From Chrysochromulina tobinii (lineage: Eukaryota; Haptophyta; Prymnesiales; Chrysochromulinaceae), in NCBI GenBank assembly GCA_001275005.1, contig JWZX01002665.1:1-21551 (forward strand): DNA of 21,551 nt, read 5' to 3'. Shown piece by piece: positions 1 through 7,987 of the stretch. A program made the translations under genes and the position numbers. The notes under the pieces are model-generated. The model saw nothing but the letters and a program-made list of their open reading frames with translations, did no database searches and had not been told where the DNA came from. Every line of letters starts with the position of its first letter. Positions within the stretch are counted from its first letter, which is position 1.

Positions 1-2548
1 CCGGCACATTGTGACGACTGCCGTCAGCAGCATTGCCACCTCCTTGTGCACGTTGCGAGGGCGGCCGGCGCGCCAGACGACTGAGGCGCGGCGCTTGGCC
101 ACGTACATAGTCAAGGGAGCGGCCGACGATGCCCCGCCTGGCGGATGCGATGAGCCGCTTGCTCGAAGCATTGCTCGCGCGGCTGTGCCACTTATTCAGC
201 CATTCGCGCTCTTGGGACGCGACGGGCGGCCGGTAGAGGGGCACATTCACAGACCAAGGCACCTGGTCGAAGCGTACGAGCGCACGCTTGGCATAGCGCG
301 TGGCCTTCGTGTCGTCTCGGCACTTGAGGTGAGGGCGCATCCGCCTCTCAACTATCTCGACCCAGTCCCTGTGCGAAGCGTAGAGGTGATTATAATCGGC
401 CGAGTCGGCCGAGATGTCAACCCACTTGACTTTGCCTGCATCGTCCCCTGCCTCGAGTTTGAGCAGCCGCGCTTGTTTTTCGTCACAGTGGAAGTGGTAG
501 GCTGTCGTCTCAATCCACGCATTGTCCGTATTGCGCGGATCATCGACGTACCCCCGGTAGACGACGACGCCCGACTCAAAGAGATCGCTCACGAGCTTCT
601 TATTGCTCTCTTTCGTGGCGTTTGCATTCACGGCGCATGCCTCTTCCATGAACTCGCGCTTCAGGGTCTCAGAGACAGTCTCGCCCTCGTCGACCATACC
701 GCCCGGAATGGCCCAGTCACCTGTGTCTTTCCGCTTGATGACGACCATCTGCAACTTGCGCTCGCCCGGATGGGTGGGGTCCCAGCGCGTGACGATAGGA
801 TCGGCCGCATGGTTCGGGCCCCATTTTCCAAGCACCCCCCGCATGCAGAGGCCGGTGCGCCCACGGGGGTTGCGCGGCCTTTTGTACCCATCCATCTCAA
901 TCCTCGTCGTCTCGAAGCTCTTGCGCTTCGAGAGCTCCTCTACAAACGGCAGCGGAAAGGGCTGCCACTGACCGTTCACCTTTGGCAGCTCTGGGTCGGC
1001 CCAGCCCTTCCTCGGCTTTTGCTCCTGAGGCACTTTGCCGCGATCATTGTCGAGGACCTCCTTGGAGGTGAATTCGAGTGGTCGGTACGCTTCGAACTCT
1101 GCAGTCCAGGGCACCTTAGAGTCGGGCACTGCGACACGCTGCGGTAGATTCGGATGCGGCCCGCGGCACTTGTGGTGCTCGCGTTTCACGCCACCGAGTG
1201 GCTCAAGCTGGAACGTCCTACTCGTGCCCGCTCGCTTGCGGTGCGCATCCTCTTTCTCACGCTTCTTGAAGGACTCTACGAAGGCTTTGAGCATCGCGAT
1301 GTCGAACGAGTGGCCCGAGGTGACAGAGAAGATCGAGAGCAAGTCGAGCCGCTGCGCGATGCTCTTGAGGTTCTCGAGGCACCTTTCCCTCTTATCCTCC
1401 TTCATCTCCTCGCGGTTGTGCCTCACAAAGACAGGCCTGAACTCACCCATGCGCTCCTCGATGCGCTCTTTGAGGCGCTCGGGGTCTTCCAACAGGCCCT
1501 TCTTGTCATGGACGAGCGGCTCGATAAACTCAGAGATGGTCTGCGCGGCGCCCTTGCTCTCCTTGACCAGCACAACCATGTGCTCTTCCTTTACGGCGCT
1601 CGCGACCGTTTCGTACGTGCCTGGACCGCCCTCGAGCACGAGCAGCACGAGCGGCACTTTCTTCTCCTTCGCAATCTCCGCCTCGAGCTTTGTGCGCAGC
1701 GAGATCGCGCTGCCCCACTCGTCCTTCCCATTCTCGACCAGGATGAAATGCGTGTGGTTCGGATCGAGCGCGGAGCTCTCCTTCGAGTTCTTCTTCCGCT
1801 TCACGTACACCACCTCATGCTCCTGCGTAAGGTGCTTCTCCCTCGTGGAAGCGCGTGCACCTGCGGCCGTGGATGCGCGCGCGGTCGTAGCCGTGCGGGG
1901 AAGCTGCGGCGGAGCTGCGGACGAGGCCGCGGCTGCCGTGTGGTCGCCATCCCGGCCGCTGCCAGCGCCACCGCTGACTTTCTGCGCCGAGTCGAGCCTA
2001 TAGAGCTTCTCGCGATGCGTCACCTTGCGCCACGGCCGTATGCCGATGCACGGCGTGCTCCCATAGCGGCTGAAAGCCTCACGCATCGCCAGACCCGTCA
2101 GGTTCATCACGCCGCGGTCTTCGCCTCCGGTAAACACCCACGCGTTCGTCGATCGCGCGGCAGACGCGAGGCCTTGCTTCATAAAGTTCTGCAGCGTCAG
2201 GTCCATCTTCAGCTCGTGCTTGCCTCCAACAGAGCCGATGACAGAGATGAGCACCGACGGCGGCGGCAGTTGCCACTCTTTTAGGAGGGTGAGGATTGCC
2301 GCCTGGTCTTGAATTTCCGACGACACGACGGCAAATTTTGCCTGGGCCTTGGCGAGCTGCGAGTGGACATTCTCCCCAAGGGCACCATCATTATTGAAGA
2401 TGATGGTGCCCTTGGCGAGAATGTCCAGTGGCCCAGAACCCTCAGTCTCGTCTTCCTCGATGTCCACGGCCACTCCACTCTTGGCACTAAACGACCTGAC
2501 CCGACCCCAGAAAGAGCTACCAGTTCGGACCACAGGAGGCGTCGTCAT
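1..2548 (-). CDS. TRPM-type SLOG/LSDAT domain fused to a NUDT9-type ADP-ribose pyrophosphatase (partial, 3' end beyond window)
   Basis: The frame is open from the ATG at 2548 to base 1 (849 codons, no stop), so the C-terminus is missing. Residues about 55-330 match the N-terminal MHR1/2 region of TRPM channels, the SLOG/LSDAT fold: PPPSVLISVIGSVGG (96-109), AWVFTGGEDRGVMN (136-149), IGIRPW then HREKL, FILVENGK (268-275) and LEGGP (305-309). Residues about 470-745 match NUDT9: VPDSKVPW (474-481), NPRGRTGL (560-567), GPNH and TRW, a Nudix box from G617 to E636 with REFMEEA (631-637), and GYVDDPRNTDNAW. The Nudix consensus G-x5-E-x7-R-E-aliphatic/aromatic-x-E-E is complete, so I infer an active hydrolase of ADP-ribose to AMP and ribose-5-phosphate. 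A low-complexity Ala/Gly/Ser linker (about 211-234) interrupts the SLOG region. In TRPM2 the channel separates these two domains; here they are adjacent. Codons near the left edge are doubtful (see findings). Confidence 0.88.
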   Translation of the reverse strand, partial: MTTPPVVRTGSSFWGRVRSFSAKSGVAVDIEEDETEGSGPLDILAKGTIIFNNDGALGENVHSQLAKAQAKFAVVSSEIQDQAAILTLLKEWQLPPPSVLISVIGSVGGKHELKMDLTLQNFMKQGLASAARSTNAWVFTGGEDRGVMNLTGLAMREAFSRYGSTPCIGIRPWRKVTHREKLYRLDSAQKVSGGAGSGRDGDHTAAAASSAAPPQLPRTATTARASTAAGARASTREKHLTQEHEVVYVKRKKNSKESSALDPNHTHFILVENGKDEWGSAISLRTKLEAEIAKEKKVPLVLLVLEGGPGTYETVASAVKEEHMVVLVKESKGAAQTISEFIEPLVHDKKGLLEDPERLKERIEERMGEFRPVFVRHNREEMKEDKRERCLENLKSIAQRLDLLSIFSVTSGHSFDIAMLKAFVESFKKREKEDAHRKRAGTSRTFQLEPLGGVKREHHKCRGPHPNLPQRVAVPDSKVPWTAEFEAYRPLEFTSKEVLDNDRGKVPQEQKPRKGWADPELPKVNGQWQPFPLPFVEELSKRKSFETTRIEMDGYKRPRNPRGRTGLCMRGVLGKWGPNHAADPIVTRWDPTHPGERKLQMVVIKRKDTGDWAIPGGMVDEGETVSETLKREFMEEACAVNANATKESNKKLVSDLFESGVVVYRGYVDDPRNTDNAWIETTAYHFHCDEKQARLLKLEAGDDAGKVKWVDISADSADYNHLYASHRDWVEIVERRMRPHLKCRDDTKATRYAKRALVRFDQVPWSVNVPLYRPPVASQEREWLNKWHSRASNASSKRLIASARRGIVGRSLDYVRGQAPRLSRLARRPPSQRAQGGGNAADGSRHNVP
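2364..2425. repeat. 27-bp inverted repeat inside the SLOG-NUDT9 coding region
   Basis: Two 27-base arms, the left starting GGACATTCTC and the right ending GAGAATGTCC, are reverse complements with one mismatch (CCC in the left arm, GCC equivalent in the right). They flank a loop of about 8 bases. The repeat lies in the N-terminal coding part of the fusion gene, around DILAKGTII to GENVH. Because of frame symmetry both strands encode nearly the same peptide there. It could form a strong mRNA hairpin or a cruciform. The coordinates are good to a few bases. Confidence 0.85.
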
Positions 2549-2921
2549 GTCAGGCCGTCGGATGTGTGCTCGTGAGTGAACTCGTTTGCGGAATTTGCGC
2601 GGCCTTCTTACCGGTAAAAAGACACCGGGGGGAGCCGGGACACACACTTACCGGTGACCTCATTGTGTGAACGTTAAAACGACAGACGCGACATTGTGTG
2701 TCGAAATGACCGGAACGGCACGAAACGCAAACGGCACGAATATCACCTAAAAAAAAACCACACACGTTACTTAAATGTGAACTGGAGCAATGAACTGGAG
2801 GCGAGGCGTCTCTGCATGCGTCTCTGAAACAGAACCTGGAGGTCCAGGACGCTATGCAGAAATAACCACACAGCTCTCAGGTCATACTCACAGCGCGATC
2901 CCGCGCCGCGATCTCAGCGGT
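2549..2921. promoter_or_regulatory. Intergenic region: putative promoter of the SLOG-NUDT9 gene and 3' end of the decarboxylase gene
   Basis: No convincing gene lies here; the small ORFs have no recognisable composition. The region holds two ACCGGT palindromes, at 2609-2616 (as TACCGGTA) and around 2650. It also has two CATTGTGTG words (near 2663 and 2692), a repeated CGGCACGAA (about 2716-2740), a run of eight A with neighbours near 2750, and a 13-bp-spaced duplication of TGAACTGGAG (2778-2787 and 2791-2800). The first TACCGGTA is about 60 bp upstream of the SLOG-NUDT9 ATG. The regulatory role is inferred from position only. Confidence 0.4.
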
Positions 2922-4406
2922 TTAGCCGGCTCTGCGCTCACAGTCACACCCCGCGGCCGCGGCCTGCGGATGCGAGAGTGGCAATTGCCACAAGCGCAGA
3001 GCGTCATCGACCGTCTCGCCACTCGCAATCTGATACACCGTGCGTCCCCCGTTCCGAACCCCATATGCAGGCGGAGCCTGTCGGCTATTGTACTTGGAGA
3101 ACATGGCGAGCGTGTACGCGCCCGTGTCGTGCACACATACGAAATGGCCACTCTGGAGCCGTGACGTCAGCCGAACACCTTGGGCGACAATGTCCCCTCG
3201 GAAGCACAGCGGGCCGACAACATCCCACACGTCGCCATCCGCCGCGGGCTCCAGAAAGTTGCCGTCCGCGTCCCACGCCGAGACTCGGTGCGGCCAGTTG
3301 GCAGGTTGATAGGCGGTGCGCAAGAACAGGTCGGCCCCGCAATGCACCGTCGCTATGCGACGGCCGCCTGCCCTCTTGACGTACTCGACCTTGCTGATCG
3401 TGAGGGCGCACTTGGCGGACGCAAACCGGCCGAACTCGGTCACGACTGTATAGCGTCCGCCGCCGAGGAGGCCAGGCAGTTGAGCGCGCAGAGCTGCCGC
3501 GTAACGCCCTGGTGTGAGGCGAGTGGGCATGAGCTCATTGGGCTCATCGGACGCATAATCTGCCGGCAGGCCGCCGCCCACATCAACCAGCGTCACCTGT
3601 GGACGACCGGCCGCCGCGTTGATCTCATCGGCGAGCGCAAGGGCCGCGCGCGCGCCGCTCACGAGCAGCTCAAGCCCGCACCCTTGCGAGCCCACGTGGC
3701 AATGAACGCCGGTTAGCCATCGGAACGTTCTGAAGCTCTGAAGCAGCTCTGCCTTGGCCTCCGTGAGGGGCACGCCAAACTTGGACATGGGTGCGATGGT
3801 GCCAGTCGCGGCTATGCTTCCTTCGCCCAGTTGGGGATTCACACGGATGCCGATGCGCGACCGGCAAGTGCCCAGACCGAGGGTCCCACCGCCGCCATAC
3901 TCAGAAGCAAGGATCTCGTCGATGCGCACGAGCTCATCAAGGTTGTCAGCGTTGAGCAGCACGCCGGCCGCGAGCGCGGCGCGAAGATCACGCCGCGTCT
4001 TGGCGGGGCTATCCATGACGATGCGGTCGGGTGTGAACCCGAGCCGCATGGCGTGCTCGAGTTCGGCTGGGCTGGCGACTTCGCATCCAAACCCCAGCTC
4101 CTTGGCGATGAGCAAACACGCCGCGAGCGGGTTGGCCTTCATGGCAATTGCATGCATGGTGTCGGGAGGAAAGCTCTGTTTCACGTCGCGCAGGGTAGCC
4201 TCGAACGCGTCCAAGTCAAAGTAGAGCGCGCAGGGCACTTCGTCGGAGAGCATTGCGATGGCCTTTGGGAGCAGCTCCTGCTGCAGTGGCGTGGGCACGC
4301 TTACAGGCGGCAGCGGGTGCGTTCGTGCGAAATCCGCAGCGGCGAAATCGGGTGTGAGCGCACAAAGGATCACCGCTCTGCCGCCGAGCAACTCGCCGAG
4401 CCTCAT
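2922..4406 (-). CDS. Fold-type III PLP-dependent decarboxylase (Orn/DAP/Arg decarboxylase 2 family)
   Basis: The protein has 494 aa from the ATG at 4406; an upstream in-frame extension to 4631 overlaps the next gene and lacks family similarity. The alanine-racemase-like TIM barrel is clear: MKANP with the PLP lysine K90, HVGSQ (237-241), VDVGGG (275-279) for the PLP phosphate, and EFGR (324-327) at the usual EPGR site. The C-terminal beta domain has GPLCFRGD with the active-site Cys C401, and HDTGAY (426-431) followed by KYNSRQ. These motifs are closest in layout to diaminopimelate and ornithine decarboxylases, which release CO2 from a basic or dicarboxylic amino acid using pyridoxal phosphate. 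The substrate-specifying stretch after C401 (FRGD) is neither the typical DAP nor the typical ornithine form, so the substrate is not assigned. The ATG lies only 67 bp from the stop of the upstream F-box gene. Confidence 0.85.
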   Translation of the reverse strand: MRLGELLGGRAVILCALTPDFAAADFARTHPLPPVSVPTPLQQELLPKAIAMLSDEVPCALYFDLDAFEATLRDVKQSFPPDTMHAIAMKANPLAACLLIAKELGFGCEVASPAELEHAMRLGFTPDRIVMDSPAKTRRDLRAALAAGVLLNADNLDELVRIDEILASEYGGGGTLGLGTCRSRIGIRVNPQLGEGSIAATGTIAPMSKFGVPLTEAKAELLQSFRTFRWLTGVHCHVGSQGCGLELLVSGARAALALADEINAAAGRPQVTLVDVGGGLPADYASDEPNELMPTRLTPGRYAAALRAQLPGLLGGGRYTVVTEFGRFASAKCALTISKVEYVKRAGGRRIATVHCGADLFLRTAYQPANWPHRVSAWDADGNFLEPAADGDVWDVVGPLCFRGDIVAQGVRLTSRLQSGHFVCVHDTGAYTLAMFSKYNSRQAPPAYGVRNGGRTVYQIASGETVDDALRLWQLPLSHPQAAAAGCDCERRAG

Positions 4407-4441
4407 TGTGCTCGTGCATGCTCGTGTGAACAACGATGTTT

Positions 4442-4452
4442 GTGAATATAAC
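4442..4452 (-). promoter_or_regulatory. Possible TATA-like element in the 67-bp gap before the decarboxylase gene
   Basis: Read on the minus strand the gap contains GTTATATTCAC about 40 bp upstream of the decarboxylase ATG. It is the only AT-rich patch in this very short intergenic stretch. Its position would suit a core promoter with a short 5' leader, but this is inference. Confidence 0.25.
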
Positions 4453-4473
4453 GTCGCAAACGCACAACTCAAG

Positions 4474-6021
4474 TCAAATCGCTTGGGCTTGCATGGCACG
4501 TGCCGTAGCCCGGGCCGCCCTCCCGGCCAAGTCGCCACTGCGGGAAGAGTCGCCACTGCGGCGCTCTCGCTCGACCGGGAGATCGACGTGGCTGAGCAGA
4601 AGACGTGTGGACCACACGTCCTCTGCAGCACTCACAAGCACGTGGCACTGGCTCATGCCCAGGCTGAGCCGGTAGGTGCCGCAGGCCGAGAGCAGACTGA
4701 GCACCTGGCCGTAGCGCAGCGGCAGAGCCTGTGCGGCCGACGGCGCCGCCGCGGAGGTGGAGGACGAGGCAACGGCTGCTGAGGGTGACAAGGCAGCGGC
4801 CGCCGTCGCTTCGGAGGTTGGCGCGGCTGGCGCCAATCCGGCGCCAATCTCGCTCGATCTCTCATACGGGCAGAGCCGTACGCGAGTGCCCCCACTCTCG
4901 TGCGAGACAGGCTGCGGGTTGAGGGCGTACACCAAGTCGAGTCGGTGGGTCCCATCGGAGGTGAATAGGCCGATGGTATGCCGAGTGCTCAGGTAGCCAA
5001 TGCTCGGCCCGTCAAGCCGGCGCACTACGAGCTGCGTCCACTTGTCAGAACCGACCCCCTCGCCCCATATGCCTCCGCAATCGGCAAGCTGGCGCAGTCG
5101 GAGGCTCGCGAGCTGACCCAGAGGGCGCGGATGCGTCCCCTCGGGGCCGACGTCGAGGCGCGCCTTGGCGGACTCGCTGAGCACCCGTAGTGTCGAGCTC
5201 GCATAGACGCAGCCAAAACTTGCCTGCCACTTTGGGCTCTGGTGCAGCCGACGTACGGCCGCGCGCCACTCGCGGCTCGCGCACTCAAGAGCCGCGTGCG
5301 CGTCTGGCGAGAGGATCTGAAGCACAAGGTTGGTACAGTCGTCGTCAAGGACGAGAAGCGGGCACGAGCGGCGGCGCAGCCCGAGCCGCGCCGAGCGGCG
5401 CTGGGGCGGCTGCGCCCGCGAGGGCGCGTCCGCCACGAGTGCGTTCGTCGCGGTCGCGAGCGCGTCCGCAGCCACCGCATCCGCAAGCTGGTGTTGGCGC
5501 TGGCGCTCGCGCTCGCGCTCCTCGGGGGGCTGCCTAAAGGTAGCACTGCTGCCGCCGTCGCGCAGGTGCCGGAGCTCAGCGAGGACCTCGGCGGGCGGTG
5601 GCAAGAAGCCGCCCTCCAGCTCGAGCATCTCTGCAACTTCGGGCACGGACGAGGCAATCTGGATCGCCGACTCAGCAAAGGCCCGCGCCTGGTCCGACTC
5701 ACTCAGCAGCGTATCCATCAGCTCGATCATCGCCGACGCAATCGGAGTCGGATTGGAGAGCCACGCCATGACCTCGGCCCGCTCATACGGCTGCATCGTC
5801 GCCATCAGCCGCTGCGCGAGCGGGTTGAGCGCGGCGATGAGTGTGTTCGAGATGGTGAGAGCCAGGTCCTGCATGTCCATCGCCTCGGGCTGCAGCAAGC
5901 CCTCCGTATCGAAGGCGTGGTGTAGCACCTCGCTCACGAGGTCGACCGATGCCATGCCCTCGGCCGCGAGCGCCGCACGGAGCGCTGGCGGGATCACGTC
6001 AAAGAGAAAGGATCCCTCCAT
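4474..6021 (-). CDS. F-box-like protein with a helical N-terminal region
   Basis: The protein has 515 aa from the ATG at 6021 (MEGSFLFDV...); an in-frame extension to 6147 is Cys-rich and unconvincing. Residues 1-140 are predicted helical and Leu/Met/Ala-rich. A charged Arg/Glu/Gln stretch lies at about 166-178. Residues about 224-263 look like an F-box: PLLVLDDDCTNLVLQIL, then DAHAALECASREWRAAV, the pattern of a hydrophobic helix followed by L-x-x-(A/V)-C-x-x-W. F-box proteins link substrates to SCF ubiquitin ligases through SKP1. The C-terminal half is beta-like with an Ala/Ser/Thr-rich low-complexity insert (about 400-440) and no family I recognise. The gene sits 67 bp upstream of the decarboxylase on the same strand and is divergent from the armadillo-like gene. 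Gene reality is well supported by length and composition; the F-box assignment is moderate. Confidence 0.6.
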   Translation of the reverse strand: MEGSFLFDVIPPALRAALAAEGMASVDLVSEVLHHAFDTEGLLQPEAMDMQDLALTISNTLIAALNPLAQRLMATMQPYERAEVMAWLSNPTPIASAMIELMDTLLSESDQARAFAESAIQIASSVPEVAEMLELEGGFLPPPAEVLAELRHLRDGGSSATFRQPPEERERERQRQHQLADAVAADALATATNALVADAPSRAQPPQRRSARLGLRRRSCPLLVLDDDCTNLVLQILSPDAHAALECASREWRAAVRRLHQSPKWQASFGCVYASSTLRVLSESAKARLDVGPEGTHPRPLGQLASLRLRQLADCGGIWGEGVGSDKWTQLVVRRLDGPSIGYLSTRHTIGLFTSDGTHRLDLVYALNPQPVSHESGGTRVRLCPYERSSEIGAGLAPAAPTSEATAAAALSPSAAVASSSTSAAAPSAAQALPLRYGQVLSLLSACGTYRLSLGMSQCHVLVSAAEDVWSTRLLLSHVDLPVERERRSGDSSRSGDLAGRAARATARAMQAQAI

Positions 6022-6346
6022 CACGATCAACCCGGGCGCCGGTCGGCTCAAGAACGTCGCACCGACACAACAGCAATCTGCCGACGTCAGCCATCGTATG
6101 CGACAATGCTTCGCGCCGTCGTGGGCGACTTTTGCGAAAGGTCGCACAAGACACTGGCAAGTCTAGGGCAGGATTACATTAGGAGGATTGAGCGTCGATG
6201 GAGGGAACTGTCGACACTTCTAGGAAACTTCTCGGAAGGATCCTCGCGCGCGCTGGGACCAAGAACGCGGACCGGCCAGGTAGCTCTCGCCAATTGCTCC
6301 GTCGGCCTTTACTGTTACCCCCACGCCGGCCTGCAGCATCTGGTGA
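6022..6346. promoter_or_regulatory. Divergent promoter region (F-box-like gene / armadillo-like gene)
   Basis: This 325-bp gap separates divergently transcribed genes. It contains GACGTCA at 6083-6089, a CRE/bZIP-type site that recurs in the other divergent promoter (18896-18902). No TATA box is obvious. I see no gene in it. Confidence 0.4.
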
Positions 6347-7639
6347 ATGCCAAGCCATCTTCGGGCAACAGACTTATTCTCGGACCGCCCCTCCAAGCCG
6401 GTCCGGCCGCAGAAGCCAGAGTCCAAGACGGCGCTCGATATCTTGCTCGCGCTCTGTGCCGATGCTGCGACGCTAGGAGAGGAGAACGGCTCGACGAGTG
6501 ATTGTTCAGCTCATTTGGTGGCCGTGCTGAGTGATCTCATCGTGCGAGACATACCGCAAATCGAGCTCGCGATCTCAGCGCTCGAGCCATTCACGTGGGG
6601 CTCCAAGCTCCACCGTAACGTAGTCTGCCGTCAGGGCGCTGTGCCTCCACTGATCGCGATGGTGCGAGGCAGAAACGCTCGGCTGCAGAGCGCCGCGCTC
6701 CGGATCCTCTCGCATTTGGCCGACGGTGACTCGGAGCGGCACCGCATCCTAGCACGCGAACAGTGCATCAGCCCGCTGCTCCAGCTGCTGCGCGATGCAG
6801 AGGGCTTGGAGCCGGAGGTGGCCTTCATGTGCAGCCGCACGCTGACCGCGCTCGCGGTCGGGGACGAAGCCGATGCGGGCTGCGAGAAGACGCGGGGCGT
6901 CCAGTCCACACAGGCCATCTGCGCTGCACAGATTTGCGCCGCTCACGGCATTGAGATCGCCGTCGAGTGCCTGCGCTCTGCGGATCCGCTCTTGTCAGCG
7001 GACATGGCACACATGCTGCAGGCCCTCTTCCCTCTGGATGGTGAGAGGCTGGCGGAGACTTCGGTCGGCACCGACGAGCGGCTCCGGTTACGTCAGTTGG
7101 CCGACGCCCTCAAGTCCGCTGGTCCGCCGCCCGAGATAGTACCCGAGATGCAATCTAACGACGGTCTGCCTGCAACGATGGGCAACGGCGGCTTGGTCTT
7201 GCACCTGCAGCGCCTGGCCACGGCGATGATGGAGGCGGCGGCGCATGAGGCGACCGACCGCGCGTTGCTCGAGGACGCGTGCTGCATCGCCACATGGGCA
7301 AAGCTGCCGGAGACGGTGGCGGAGGGGGCGCGCGCGCGCTTCGAGGAGCGAGCTAGCGCGCCAACTCGTACGAGGAAGGACGGGCAGCTCCACCTGTCCT
7401 GTCCTCCTCCGAGCATACCGAGCATCGCTTCGGAGCCTCGCTCCTCGGGGCACTCCGAGCGCTGTACCGAGCGCTCCTCGGGGCACGAGGTGAAGTCGTC
7501 GCCAGGTGACAAGGGGACGCGCTCCCTCTTCGGCTCCATGTCCTTCTCGCCTGTGACCTTATCCTCGCAACTATCCTCGCGAAGGTTGAGGCACCGACAG
7601 CTAATTCCAGCGAGCCCACCGCAGGTCCAGTCCATTTGA
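6347..7639 (+). CDS. Armadillo/HEAT-like repeat protein
   Basis: The protein has 430 aa from the ATG at 6347. Residues about 25-250 are paired amphipathic helices with armadillo-type phrases: NVVCRQGAVPPLIAMVRG, LQSAALRILSHLADGD and EQCISPLLQLLRDAEG. The G-(A/C)-(V/I)-(P/S)-P-L-(I/L)-x-L/M-(V/L) pattern recurs at the spacing of ARM repeats, which form curved protein-binding scaffolds. Residues about 270-330 are still helical. The last 100 residues are Ser/Pro/Arg-rich and probably disordered, with a duplicated RSSGH. No enzymatic motif is seen and the partner is unknown. The stop codon sits inside an 11-bp tandem repeat (7633-7654). Confidence 0.65.
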   Translation: MPSHLRATDLFSDRPSKPVRPQKPESKTALDILLALCADAATLGEENGSTSDCSAHLVAVLSDLIVRDIPQIELAISALEPFTWGSKLHRNVVCRQGAVPPLIAMVRGRNARLQSAALRILSHLADGDSERHRILAREQCISPLLQLLRDAEGLEPEVAFMCSRTLTALAVGDEADAGCEKTRGVQSTQAICAAQICAAHGIEIAVECLRSADPLLSADMAHMLQALFPLDGERLAETSVGTDERLRLRQLADALKSAGPPPEIVPEMQSNDGLPATMGNGGLVLHLQRLATAMMEAAAHEATDRALLEDACCIATWAKLPETVAEGARARFEERASAPTRTRKDGQLHLSCPPPSIPSIASEPRSSGHSERCTERSSGHEVKSSPGDKGTRSLFGSMSFSPVTLSSQLSSRRLRHRQLIPASPPQVQSI

Positions 7640-7654
7640 CTGACATTTGACTGA
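7633..7654. repeat. Tandem duplication of an 11-bp unit across a stop codon
   Basis: CATTTGACTGA occurs twice back to back (7633-7643 and 7644-7654), followed by CATTG. The TGA at 7637-7639 in the first copy ends the armadillo-like ORF. Confidence 0.9.
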
Positions 7655-7784
7655 CATTGGACGTGAGACGTTGAGCGCCGTTGACCTGAGGCCTCCTGAT
7701 CGCTCGAGCCTACTGTGTGAGCAGGTGAACACGACTAGTCGGGTACGTATCGCGCGCCGGGTCGACTTCCCTGTGGGGGAAACG

Positions 7785-7885
7785 GAGTACTCAGTATTTG
7801 TGTTGACCGAGGCGGTGCGGAGCCATCCTTTGTGCTTTGAGACGGTGTCGCGGTTTGAGCGTGGGGCGGGTCGCGGGACCGTGAC
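7785..7885 (+). repeat. Dispersed direct repeat, copy 1
   Basis: It begins GAGTACTCAGTATTTGTG and continues with TTGACCGAGG, CGGAGCC, TGAGACGGTG and GAGCGTGGGG. The same words occur in the same order in copy 2 (9587-9668). The first 28 bases differ at one position, and the rest is diverged with small gaps. A related CCTGTGGG word lies just 5' of both copies. The two copies bracket the His-repeat membrane protein gene. Confidence 0.8.
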
Positions 7886-7987
7886 GAATCATGACTTTCT
7901 AAAAAGTAATCGGACGGAGGCGAGAGCTTTCGTTTCCTGTACTCCTCCTTGGTACCGGCTCGTAGGCTTTCGCGCGGGAAAGTTTAC

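Noticed and set aside
11-2284. Long plus-strand ORFs (11-1147, 1035-2003, 1154-2284)
   Set aside because: They are antisense shadows of the SLOG-NUDT9 gene. The minus strand gives clear domain motifs throughout, whereas these ORFs have no family similarity, and the one from 11 starts with GTG.
5330-6166. 278-aa Ser/Arg/Ala-rich plus-strand ORF, and the overlapping 5242-5925 ORF
   Set aside because: They are antisense to the F-box-like gene and low complexity; the minus frame has better protein-like composition and a recognisable F-box pattern.
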